From Myxococcus flavus (GTDB lineage: Bacteria; Myxococcota; Myxococcia; Myxococcales; Myxococcaceae): DNA of 64,000 bases. This document shows positions 1-9,718 of this stretch, piece after piece. Positions within the stretch are counted from its first letter, which is position 1, and each line of letters starts with the position of its first letter. Under the pieces are notes generated by a model. The model did not search any database and had not been told where the DNA came from. It was given only the letters and a program-made list of their open reading frames with translations. Position numbers and translations under genes: made by a program. Location: NCBI RefSeq assembly GCF_050038885.1, contig NZ_CP143624.1, positions 3,162,001 through 3,226,000 on the forward strand, given 5' to 3'.

Positions 1-2
1 GA

Positions 3-107
3 AGCCTCACTGCGGCGGCAATCATTGAAGAGTATCTCGAACGGGGAGACGTAGACAGGTACCAGCCAGGCGTCCGCTACTTCTTCGGCCATCGAATTCC
101 AGATTGA
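3..107 (+). CDS. C-terminal end of an unidentified protein (partial)
   Basis: An open frame enters from the left edge and ends at TGA 105-107, giving 34 residues (begins SLTAAAIIEEYLERG). Composition looks like a real coding tail: a charged helix followed by an aromatic segment ending GHRIPD. The start lies outside the window and no family can be named. It stops seven bases before the decayed terminal CRISPR repeat, so it marks the old (trailer) border of the array. Confidence 0.4.
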   Translation, partial: SLTAAAIIEEYLERGDVDRYQPGVRYFFGHRIPD

Positions 108-113
108 GCGCGC

Positions 114-149
114 CTGGTTGCAAACGCCGGACGGTGGGGCGAGCGGGAC
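114..149 (-). repeat. degenerate terminal CRISPR repeat
   Basis: Aligned without gaps to the array repeat, the twelve bases at 138-149 match with one mismatch while the rest is largely diverged. The distance to the first good repeat (33 bases, 150-182) is a normal spacer length. On the minus strand the conserved part is the 5' end of the repeat and the decayed part its 3' end, as expected for a last repeat at the trailer end. It supports leftward transcription of the array. Confidence 0.5.
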
Positions 150-182
150 CGTGCCGGGTGTGGTGATGGTGCTGGAGCACAG

Positions 183-3100
183 GTGCTCAACGCCTTCCGG
201 CATCACGGCGAGCGCGACCGGGCTGAACTCGACCCGAACGCGCCTGACTACGAGTGCTCAACGCCTTCCGGCATCACGGCGAGCGCGACGCGGCGGCCCA
301 CGTTTGGTGGCGGAACGAAACCCCCGAGCGTGCTCAACGCCTTCCGGCATCACGGCGAGCGCGACCAGTATGGTGCGGATGCCGCTCACCTTGAGCAGCG
401 GTGCTCAACGCCTTCCGGCATCACGGCGAGCGCGACTGCGAGGGCTACGAGGAGTTCGGGCGGGAGGGCAGGTGCTCAACGCCTTCCGGCATCACGGCGA
501 GCGCGACCACAAGCGCATCCGCATCGGCGACGACGCCTACGAGTGCTCAACGCCTTCCGGCATCACGGCGAGCGCGACCCTATTCGGCGGAACGCCACGC
601 CGAGTTGACGCAGAGGTGCTCAACGCCTTCCGGCATCACGGCGAGCGCGACAGAAAATTCTCTTTTGAAATTTCGTGCAATTGATTGGTGCTCAACGCCT
701 TCCGGCATCACGGCGAGCGCGACCGGTCATCGAAGGTGAGTAGGAACCGCGGCGTTTCCATGGTGCTCAACGCCTTCCGGCATCACGGCGAGCGCGACGG
801 AAGTGTACTTGTACCTGGACAGACGACCTGGAGTGCTCAACGCCTTCCGGCATCACGGCGAGCGCGACCCCCGCATCATCGTGACTCTGGACGATGGAGA
901 GGAGTGCTCAACGCCTTCCGGCATCACGGCGAGCGCGACCATCGGCACGCCTCCTGCTCTTCCAACTGTCGTGGGTGCTCAACGCCTTCCGGCATCACGG
1001 CGAGCGCGACCCGTGAAGATGTACCCGAACAACACCGCAACTGCCGGTGCTCAACGCCTTCCGGCATCACGGCGAGCGCGACGAGAAGAAGACTGGTGCG
1101 GCACTGAGAAGGTGCTGGTGCTCAACGCCTTCCGGCATCACGGCGAGCGCGACGGCAGCAGACCAGCCCGAACCGCGTCTCTGGCTCGTGGAGTGCTCAA
1201 CGCCTTCCGGCATCACGGCGAGCGCGACTCGAAACGGCACTGGAGGACGTCGCGGACACGGGTGCTCAACGCCTTCCGGCATCACGGCGAGCGCGACCGC
1301 TGTACTGCACCAGCAGGCTGTCCAGCAGGTATTGTGCTCAACGCCTTCCGGCATCACGGCGAGCGCGACTGCTGACGCCGTGGTACAAGCCGCCGCCCAG
1401 GTGCCCGTGCTCAACGCCTTCCGGCATCACGGCGAGCGCGACTGACGCCCTGGAGAATGTATGGCCCTCGCGACTGAGTGCTCAACGCCTTCCGGCATCA
1501 CGGCGAGCGCGACCCGCGTTGCTGGCGCACCCAGCGTGGGCGGGCAGGTGCTCAACGCCTTCCGGCATCACGGCGAGCGCGACTTCGACAAGTACTGCCG
1601 GGTGGCGGACAACGTCTGCGAGTGCTCAACGCCTTCCGGCATCACGGCGAGCGCGACCAGCGAGTAGTTGGAAGCATGTTCTACGAGAACATGAGTGCTC
1701 AACGCCTTCCGGCATCACGGCGAGCGTGACTGACCCGGACCTCTTCGCCCGCTTCGCCGCCGCCCAGGTGCTCAACGCCTTCCGGCATCACGGCGAGCGC
1801 GACTGGTCTACGAGTTCTCAACCACCAGCGAGAAGGTCATGTGCTCAACGCCTTCCGGCATCACGGCGAGCGCGACCATTCTACGGCGAGAAAGTTACGG
1901 TTGCTGGGAGGTGCTCAACGCCTTCCGGCATCACGGCGAGCGCGACCTCCAGCACGCCACCGAAGTTGCGGACGGCGGTCAAAGCCGCGTGCTCAACGCC
2001 TTCCGGCATCACGGCGAGCGCGACGCAAAGGCGCCCACGGCCCACCCGAGCGTCGAGGGTGCTCAACGCCTTCCGGCATCACGGCGAGCGCGACCCGCCG
2101 CCCTTGGGCTTCTCCTGGTCGTCCTCCTGTGCTCAACGCCTTCCGGCATCACGGCGAGCGAGACGAGACCACCGAGGAGGTGATGCCGCCGCTGGCGGTG
2201 TGCTCAACGCCTTCCGGCATCACGGCGAGCGCGACGTTGGGGACCTCGGGGAAATGAAGTTGGCTCCGTGCCAGTGCTCAACGCCTTCCGGCATCACGGC
2301 GAGCGCGACGACTTCTCGAAGTTCAACCTGCCTCCCCTCCCCAAGGTGCTCAACGCCTTCCGGCATCACGGCGAGCGCGACACCACGGCCTCGTGAGAAC
2401 CTACTAGAGCGCATGTGCTCAACGCCTTCCGGCATCACGGCGAGCGCGACCCAGGTGTCGATGGCCTCGCGCGCCTCGCGCCCCGTCGTACTCAACGCCT
2501 TCCGGCATCACGGCGAGCGCGACGCCACCGTGCGCCGCACGGGGTTCCGCTCTGAACGCTAGTGCTCAACGCCTTCCGGCATCACGGCGAGCGCGACGAT
2601 CGACTGGGACGCAACTGTCCCGCGCACGATGAATTGGTGCTCAACGCCTGCCGGCATCACGGCGAGCGCGACGGTTGGTGGTGATGATGGTCGGGCGGCA
2701 ATCCCGTGCTCAACGCCTTCCGGCATCACGGCGAGCGCGACCGGAGAAGGTAGCGGCGTTGAACGCGGTGCGCGCGGGTGCTCAACGCCTTCCGGCATCA
2801 CGGCGAGCGCGACGTCATACCGCTACCAATACAACTGGGCGTCACAAGGTGCTCAACGCCTTCCGGCATCACGGCGAGCGCGACGAAGGGGACGGAACTC
2901 TTTGGCAGCGATGCTGGACTGTGCTCAACGCCTTCCGGCATCACGGCGAGCGCGACCTCTTCTCTCGCTTCAACCTGCCCGAAGGAATACGTGCTCAACG
3001 CCTTCCGGCATCACGGCGAGCGCGACCCGCGAGGGCTTCCGCGTCCACCAGGTGGCCCGGGACGTGCTCAACGCCTTCCAGCATCACGGCGAGCGCGACG

Positions 3101-6100
3101 GGGGTCATCCCCGCGCAGTACATGTGGATTGTGGTGTGCTCAACGCCTTCCGGCATCACGGCGAGCGCGACTGACCTGAGAGCCGAATAATCCTGTCTGG
3201 CTTTGTGCTCAACGCCTTCCGGCATCACGGCGAGCGCGACACAAGTCGCTTATCTGGGCGCCCAAGCCCGGTCTAAGGTGCTCAACGCCTTCCGGCATCA
3301 CGGCGAGCGCGACGACATGTGACGATTGTAGAGAAGTCGTGACTGTACAGGTGCTCAACGCCTTCCGGCATCACGGCGAGCGCGACTGAGCACCGCGCCG
3401 GTAATGAGGGTGCAGACGAAGGAGTGCTCAACGCCTTCCGGCATCACGGCGAGCGCGACCTGCATGGATGGCAAGTGCGAGTGCGTGCAGTTGTGCTCAA
3501 CGCCTTCCGGCATCACGGCGAGCGCGACGGACGGGAGGGCAGGAAGGATGGCACCTATGCCTGGTGCTCAACGCCTTCCGGCATCACGGCGAGCGCGACT
3601 GACCACCACGCGTTGGCACTCGGTCCAGATTCTTGCGTGCTCAACGCCTTCCGGCATCACGGCGAGCGCGACCCGTCATCGCTGAGAAGCGCGCCGCGAA
3701 GGACTAGTGCTCAACGCCTTCCGGCATCACGGCGAGCGCGACAGCGCCGCTACTACGTGCCGTGCCCCCACTGCGGCCAGTGCTCAACGCCTTCCGGCAT
3801 CACGGCGAGCGCGACGACCAGACGGCGCTCCTCATGGAGCGCGAGCGCCGGTGCTCAACGCCTTCCGGCATCACGGCGAGCGCGACGCCTTGCCGCCTCC
3901 CGGCTCAGGAGTATGAAGCGGGTGCTCAACGCCTTCCGGCATCACGGCGAGCGCGACCAGGGACAGTACCAGTTGGAGCAGGCGCAGCAGGGGTGCTCAA
4001 CGCCTTCCGGCATCACGGCGAGCGCGACAGTCCGCGCCCGGCGTCCTTCTGGGCGAGAATGTCCTCGTGCTCAACGCCTTCCGGCATCACGGCGAGCGCG
4101 ACCAACACCTACGGAGACGGTTTGCGAGCGACTCAGCAGGAGGCGTGCTCAACGCCTTCCGGCATCACGGCGAGCGCGACCTCGGCGGGCGCGTCAAAAC
4201 CGTACTTTTCACTCGTGCTCAACGCCTTCCGGCATCACGGCGAGCGCGACAGGGACGCAGAGAAGGAGCGCGAGGAGGACCAAGGCGTGTGCTCAACGCC
4301 TTCCGGCATCACGGCGAGCGCGACCCCTGAGCCTGCACCTGCGCGAGTTGGGCATCGAGGTGCTCAACGCCTTCCGGCATCACGGCGAGCGCGACCGTCA
4401 CTGAACACCGCGTCTCTACAGCGGACGGAGAGTGTGCTCAACGCCTTCCGGCATCACGGCGAGCGCGACACAGGGCTCGGCCTGGAGAATCCTGGAGGTC
4501 CTCGGGGTGCTCAACGCCTTCCGGCATCACGGCGAGCGCGACACCACCGAATTGATTCGCAGCATCCGCAGGCACACGCAGTGCTCAACGCCTTCCGGCA
4601 TCACGGCGAGCGCGACATATGGCCGCGTATGCCCTCGCCGCGCGGGGGCAGTGTGCTCAACGCCTTCCGGCATCACGGCGAGCGCGACCACAGAGGGCTC
4701 TCAGATGTCGGTGAGTCCTCTGTGCTCAACGCCTTCCGGCATCACGGCGAGCGCGACACGGCGCTGACAGGGGGTGTCCAATGACGACGTTTGCAGCGTG
4801 CTCAACGCCTTCCGGCATCACGGCGAGCGCGACGCTTCGTCCGATTCCGTGGCAAGGATACTTGCCTGTGCTCAACGCCTTCCGGCATCACGGCGAGCGC
4901 GACCAAGGCGATTCCGCCGCAGTCCGGGGCGGCCAAGTGCTCAACGCCTTCCGGCATCACGGCGAGCGCGACGCCGCCGTGCAAGTGCGCTCCGTGTGCG
5001 GCGGCCCGTGCTCAACGCCTTCCGGCATCACGGCGAGCGCGACACCCCGTACCCGAACACCACCAGTTGGGCCAGAGGGTGTGCTCAACGCCTTCCGGCA
5101 TCACGGCGAGCGCGACAAGGTGAGGCCCATCACGTTGAACCCGAGGCACATGTGCTCAACGCCTTCCGGCATCACGGCGAGCGCGACGGCTGCCTCCCTG
5201 GAGTCCGACGTCAAGGCGTAGTGCTCAACGCCTTCCGGCATCACGGCGAGCGCGACCCACGCTGGCCGCCGCCAAACTGGAGTGCGAGGAGTGCTCAACG
5301 CCTTCCGGCATCACGGCGAGCGCGACCACGTCAAGGCGAGGGAAGGCTGGGACGTCAACGTAGCGTGCTCAACGCCTTCCGGCATCACGGCGAGCGCGAC
5401 GTCCAGGATGTTGGGGGTCGTGGGGTTGAATCGGTGCTCAACGCCTTCCGGCATCACGGCGAGCGCGACCAGCTCGTGCAGGCGTGCCGTATCGCCCTTG
5501 AAGTGCTCAACGCCTTCCGGCATCACGGCGAGCGCGACTGGGATTGTCGAAGGACTTAATCCGTCTTTTAGGGTGTGCTCAACGCCTTCCGGCATCACGG
5601 CGAGCGCGACGTCCGTCTTGGCCTCCTCCACGCCTTCCAGCAGGTCGGCAAAGTGCTCAACGCCTTCCGGCATCACGGCGAGCGCGACAGGAGATGGACC
5701 ATGTGCTACTACGTGCAGGTGTAGTGCTCAACGCCTTCCGGCATCACGGCGAGCGCGACAGCGTGCGCACCTTGCGGCCAACCCGTGAGGTGCGTGCTCA
5801 ACGCCTTCCGGCATCACGGCGAGCGCGACCAAGGTGGCGCCCCCGGAGATGCGACTGCTGGAAGTGCTCAACGCCTTCCGGCATCACGGCGAGCGCGACT
5901 TGATTGACATGTACGAGAGACTCGACGAAGCACACCGTGCTCAACGCCTTCCGGCATCACGGCGAGCGCGACGTCCCACTCCTTGCCGCAGTCACGACAC
6001 CAGTACCGTGCTCAACGCCTTCCGGCATCACGGCGAGCGCGACGGCCCTCCGCCGCGTGGACTTGGAGGCGCTCCAGGTGCTCAACGCCTTCCGGCATCA

Positions 6101-6325
6101 CGGCGAGCGCGACAGGCGCCCGAGGAGGCCAACATTGAGTATGTGGCGTGCTCAACGCCTTCCGGCATCACGGCGAGCGCGACCCAAAATAGGCGCCTCG
6201 GTCTAGGTTTGATGGGAATCGTGCTCAACGCCTTCCGGCATCACGGCGAGCGCGACCCTGGGGCGCAGGGGGGCGGGGGCCATATAGCTGTGCTCAACGC
6301 CTTCCGGCATCACGGCGAGCGCGAC
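183..6325 (-). CRISPR. CRISPR array, 86 repeats and 85 spacers
   Basis: A 36-bp repeat (plus strand starts GTGCTCAACGCC and ends GAGCGCGAC) recurs at a 69-78 bp period, leaving spacers of 33-42 bp. I counted 86 units, the first at 183-218 and the last at 6290-6325. The minus strand is the likely crRNA strand: it reads GTCGCGCTC...GTTGAGCAC, the AT-richer leader lies on the right, and the degenerate repeat is on the left. Five repeats carry one substitution each (1695, 2129, 2488, 2637, 3064); all 45 repeats from 3136 rightward look identical. The flanking Cmr and Cas6 genes indicate type III-B use with Cas6 processing. ORFs inside the array are repeat artefacts. Confidence 0.99.
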
Positions 6326-6560
6326 AGCCCGTCCGAATTCCCCAGCAATTCCAGCAACTTACCGACCACTTTTCAAGCACCTCCCCCTCCTTCGCCAAGG
6401 TTGGCAGGTCCAGACCCTACCCAGAAATCCGAACCCATGGAAATCACTCCGCTTTTCACCAATCATGCACCTATTCACGTGTCAAAGAGCCGTAACCCCA
6501 TGAGCTCCCTGGGGAAATCGCCATTTTCGCCGCCGCGGGGCTCCGCCACGGCGAGGTGCT
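6326..6560 (-). promoter_or_regulatory. CRISPR leader with candidate promoter
   Basis: This stretch between the first repeat and cas6 is clearly poorer in GC than its surroundings and has no convincing gene. Read leftward it has TTGAAA (6371-6376), a 17-bp spacer and TGGAAT (6348-6353), which would start transcription just outside the first repeat. A short direct repeat TTGCTGG-AA-TTGCTGG sits beside the array and could be a leader anchor for integration. The promoter match is moderate, so treat it as a candidate. Bases 6561-6645 hold nothing I recognise. Confidence 0.6.
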
Positions 6561-6645
6561 TGAATGTCAATCCGCCTACACAGACCTCCGGACAGGCGTC
6601 CTCGCATCCCTGCAAGGCCCCTGCCCGCCCCCCCTTCCCCACACC

Positions 6646-7272
6646 TCACGCCGCGTTCGCGAAGGCCTCGTGGAGCGGGATGACGCCGCGTACCGCGGGG
6701 CGAGGCGGGAGAAACAGGCCGCAGCCCATGTGGCGGCGCCCCCCCAGCCCTCGCGCCTGCACACGCAGCGAGTCCTCTCCCGTGAGCCCGTGCAGCTCGA
6801 GCGCGTAGCCCACCACCCGCCGCCCCTGGATGCGCACCACCCGCCTGCGCCCCAGCAGCGGCCGCGCGTCACACGCCAGCGCCCCGAGCGCGCGGGAGAC
6901 ACCTCGCAGGAAGGACGCCGCGTCGAGCGCGTGCTTGAAGGTCACGAGCCGCGCATGGAGCGAAGGCGAGGGCTCCAGCGCGCGGAGCACCGGCGGACCG
7001 AGCACCACCTCCCGCCCAGCGACGTTCAGCGGCGCGGACGTCAGCGGCAGGAGCAGCGGCACCAGCTCCGGCGAGCAGCGCAGGCGCAGCGTCCCCCGGC
7101 CCAGGTGTAGCGCGGCCCCTTCCGCGCGCTCACCGCGGAGCGTGAACACGCCCAGGTCCGCGCGCCCGTGCAGCGCGGGCACCCGGGCGCAGAGCGCGGA
7201 GAAGAGCGCATACCCATGGTCCAGCGGCACGGCCCCGCCGCGCACGGGATAGAGCAAATCGAACGGCGTCAC
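6646..7272 (-). CDS. cas6: Cas6 crRNA-processing endoribonuclease (Cmx6/MYXAN type)
   Basis: A 208-residue protein with the usual Cas6 architecture and a glycine-rich C-terminal loop (GLGGRRHMGCGLFLP near residue 190). It resembles the Cas6 variant first described with myxobacterial systems. Cas6 cuts the array transcript within repeats to yield crRNAs for the Cmr complex. It begins with GTG overlapping the TGA of cmr6 (GTGA), so it is translationally coupled and is the last gene of the operon, next to the leader. Catalytic histidines cannot be assigned from sequence alone. Family call fairly sure; subtype less so. Confidence 0.8.
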   Translation of the reverse strand: MTPFDLLYPVRGGAVPLDHGYALFSALCARVPALHGRADLGVFTLRGERAEGAALHLGRGTLRLRCSPELVPLLLPLTSAPLNVAGREVVLGPPVLRALEPSPSLHARLVTFKHALDAASFLRGVSRALGALACDARPLLGRRRVVRIQGRRVVGYALELHGLTGEDSLRVQARGLGGRRHMGCGLFLPPRPAVRGVIPLHEAFANAA

Positions 7273-8375
7273 GGCTCACCTCCCGCGCCCATCATCCGGG
7301 CAATCAACTCGTCCCTCCACGCCTCGAGCTTCGGGTGCTTCTTGACGAGCCCCCGCAGCGCGGCCGCGCACGCGTCGCGGGCCTCCGGGGCGAGCGGCAT
7401 CAGCCGCGGCAGCCAGTCCGCCTCGAAGCGCTCCAGCACCTGCCGCTTGGGCGTGTTGTCCTCGCGCCGCGCCTCCACCCACGCCAGGAACTCCGCCAGC
7501 GCGGGCGAGGCCCGGACGGGACGCCGGGGCGGACGGAGGTCGAAATCCCCCTGTTTGATGAGCCTGCCGTACCCAGCCGCCGTCTTGCCGCCCACGCCCC
7601 AATGCCGCAGCGCCTCGTCCAGCCGACGCGCGGTCCATGACAGGAGCGCCTCGGCCCGCGGGTCCGCCTCCGTGCCCGGCGCCAGGCTGAGCGCGACGAG
7701 GAAGCAACCGCCGGGACGGACCGTCAAGAAGGCCACGGGGTTGGGTGACTCGTAATCATTCGGCCACTCAGCCTTGCCGCCGTACCACCCCGCGTGGTGG
7801 ACCGTGAGCACGTCCCGGGACAGGAACGGCGCCGCCCCCTGCGCTCCGGACACGCGCGCGTGCGGCACCCACTGCGCGTCATGGAAGATGACCTCGCCCG
7901 CGTGGGACCGGGCGCCGTCCTCGCCGGGCACGCCGAAGAGCCGGCGCCGCGCCTCCGCCGCGCCATCGCCGTACACCGCGCGCAGGTAGCCAGCGAGCAC
8001 GCCCTTGAGCGACGAGCCCGGCACCACGGGCACGCCCCAGGTGTGGTGCAGCGTCAGCCCCACGCCCGTGGGCGAGGCGTTGCCGTGCCCCACCAGCAGG
8101 CGGCTGTCGGCGCGCGCCTGGAACGTCACCGTATACGACTGCCGGAGCGAGTCCTCCCAGCGCTTGAAGGCGAGGGCGTACCCCTCGGGCTCGGGGTGCG
8201 TCTCCAGCCCGGACAGCCACTGCTCCCAGGCGTCGTGCGCCGGGTCTCTGTCATGGACCTTCGCGGGCGCGTAGCGCTCATAGACGAGCCCCGCGTGCGC
8301 GTCTCGCCCGAGCGTCCCCGCGAGCGGGCGCAGGGCGGCACGCATGGTCTCCTCTGGCTTCGAGGTGTCACGCAT
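7269..8375 (-). CDS. cmr6: Type III-B RAMP protein Cmr6
   Basis: A 368-residue RAMP subunit that caps the Cmr backbone. RAMP hallmarks are visible: VVPGSSLKGVLAGYLRAV around residues 121-138 and a glycine-rich loop GVGGKTAAGYGRL near 270. The start ATG at 8375 overlaps the cmr5 stop by eight bases and has GGAGG about nine bases upstream; ATG 8345, also with an AGAGGAG, is an equally possible start. The C-terminal 90 residues beyond the G-rich loop are charged and look helical. Its place between cmr5 and cas6 is normal for Cmr operons. Confidence 0.92.
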   Translation of the reverse strand: MRDTSKPEETMRAALRPLAGTLGRDAHAGLVYERYAPAKVHDRDPAHDAWEQWLSGLETHPEPEGYALAFKRWEDSLRQSYTVTFQARADSRLLVGHGNASPTGVGLTLHHTWGVPVVPGSSLKGVLAGYLRAVYGDGAAEARRRLFGVPGEDGARSHAGEVIFHDAQWVPHARVSGAQGAAPFLSRDVLTVHHAGWYGGKAEWPNDYESPNPVAFLTVRPGGCFLVALSLAPGTEADPRAEALLSWTARRLDEALRHWGVGGKTAAGYGRLIKQGDFDLRPPRRPVRASPALAEFLAWVEARREDNTPKRQVLERFEADWLPRLMPLAPEARDACAAALRGLVKKHPKLEAWRDELIARMMGAGGEP

Positions 8376-8781
8376 CGCCGCGAGCCTCCGTGGGGAAGGT
8401 GACCTGGACCGCGCGGCGGAACCACACCAGCAGCCGGAGCGCCTCGCGCGTGGCCAGCATGTACTCGCTCAGGCCGAGCCCGCGCACCGCGCCCGGCAGC
8501 CCCCCCTTGTCCTTCAGCTCTCGCGGAGACAGCCCCGGCATCTCGGCCCGCTCCAGACACCACGTCAGGTCTTTCATCAGGCGCTGAGCAGCGTCATTGC
8601 TTTGGACCTCCCGCTCCAGGAAGGAGAGCGCCGCCGCCAGCCCGTCGCGCAGCACCGCCGCGCCCAGGCCGTTCACCCGGGGCTTGTACTCCGCGCACAG
8701 CCCGGGGTGCTCGTCGCGCACCGCGCGGACCCGCGCGTAGACCTCCAGCGCGCGCTGCTGCGCTCGCGTCTGCCCCTTCAT
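8368..8781 (-). CDS. cmr5: Type III-B small subunit Cmr5
   Basis: A 137-residue, all-helical protein beginning MKGQTRAQQRALEVY, typical of the Cmr5 small subunit, which packs along the inner face of the complex and helps hold target RNA. The ATG at 8781 overlaps the TGA of cmr4 (ATGA), favouring this start over a longer frame starting at 8826. Length fits the family. No catalytic role is expected. Confidence 0.9.
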   Translation of the reverse strand: MKGQTRAQQRALEVYARVRAVRDEHPGLCAEYKPRVNGLGAAVLRDGLAAALSFLEREVQSNDAAQRLMKDLTWCLERAEMPGLSPRELKDKGGLPGAVRGLGLSEYMLATREALRLLVWFRRAVQVTFPTEARGDA

Positions 8782-9716
8782 CGTCCACCTCGCGCGTCCG
8801 GAGCCGTCCAGGCCAGCAGCCGGCACCGGCCGCGCCCCACGGTGGCCTTGCCGCCCAGCTGGAGCACCGTGCCCTCGCCACCGAGCGCCTCGCCCAGCAC
8901 CTCGTCCGCCGTCAGCTTGCGCGGCGCCTTGTTGAAGGTGCCCGTGGCGCCCATGACGCCCACCAGCAGCGTCTCCGCGGGCAGGCTCTCCTCCGTCCAG
9001 AGCTGCCCAGGGGCGGCGGTCCCCGTGTCCGGGCAGATGCTCACGCGCGTGTCCACCTGCGTGGCCGTCTCCCAGAGGAAGGACATCGTCTCGTCGTCCA
9101 CCAGCACCAGGCGCTTCGTCAGCAGCTCGCGCTCCGGCTCCGCGCCCGGCAGCAGCCCGGCCAGCCCCTGGGCCCAGGCGCCCAGGGCCGCGTCGTCCGT
9201 CTGTTCGACCGGGAGGTCCAGGTCCTCCAGGTACACACGCGGCACAGGCGCTCCGGCGCCATGCACGACGGCGCTGGCCTTCACGGAGGCCACGCGCGCG
9301 CCGGGGTGGGCCAGGGGCGCCACCGCCGGCCAGGCACCGGCCTTCTCGCCCAGGTCCCGCCGCGCCAGCGCGAGCAGCAGGGGCGACGTCACCAGCGCGA
9401 AGGTGCCCACGAAGCTGCGCACCGGGAGGGCGAGCAGCCGCGCGTCGCCCACCACCAGCGCGCCCGCGTAGTCCCCGGGCTCATCGCCCTCGGCGCCCGG
9501 CTTCAAGCGCCGGGGCCCGAAGACGGCGTCGTGCACGCCCACCTCCGCGCGAGGCCGCCGCAGCTCGCGCAGCACGCCCTTGAGCGACGAACCCGGGACG
9601 AAGGGGATGCCCGTGGCCTTCAGCCGCGCCAGGGGCAGGTCGATGACGTCCACGCTCTGCCCGGTGCCCACGTGCAGCGGCGACAGCGCGTGAAGTAGAT
9701 AGGGTCGGCTCTCCAT
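8778..9716 (-). CDS. cmr4: Type III-B backbone ribonuclease Cmr4
   Basis: A 312-residue Cas7-like RAMP forming the repeating backbone of the Cmr complex and cleaving target RNA at 6-nt steps. Visible motifs: LSPLHVGTGQSVDVIDLPLAR (residues 11-31), whose Asp26 lines up with the catalytic Asp of Cmr4, and FVPGSSLKGVLREL (39-52). The ATG at 9716 follows the cmr3 stop by two bases. The catalytic Asp is present, so RNA cleavage should be intact. A longer frame to 9812 only extends into cmr3. Confidence 0.95.
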   Translation of the reverse strand: MESRPYLLHALSPLHVGTGQSVDVIDLPLARLKATGIPFVPGSSLKGVLRELRRPRAEVGVHDAVFGPRRLKPGAEGDEPGDYAGALVVGDARLLALPVRSFVGTFALVTSPLLLALARRDLGEKAGAWPAVAPLAHPGARVASVKASAVVHGAGAPVPRVYLEDLDLPVEQTDDAALGAWAQGLAGLLPGAEPERELLTKRLVLVDDETMSFLWETATQVDTRVSICPDTGTAAPGQLWTEESLPAETLLVGVMGATGTFNKAPRKLTADEVLGEALGGEGTVLQLGGKATVGRGRCRLLAWTAPDARGGR

Positions 9717-9718
9717 GC

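Noticed and set aside
118..6808. Many open frames across the array encoding repeated CSTPSGITASA / LNAFRHHGERD / VALAVMPEGVEH peptides
   Set aside because: They arise because the 36-bp repeat is free of stops in several frames; no ribosome sites or family similarity.
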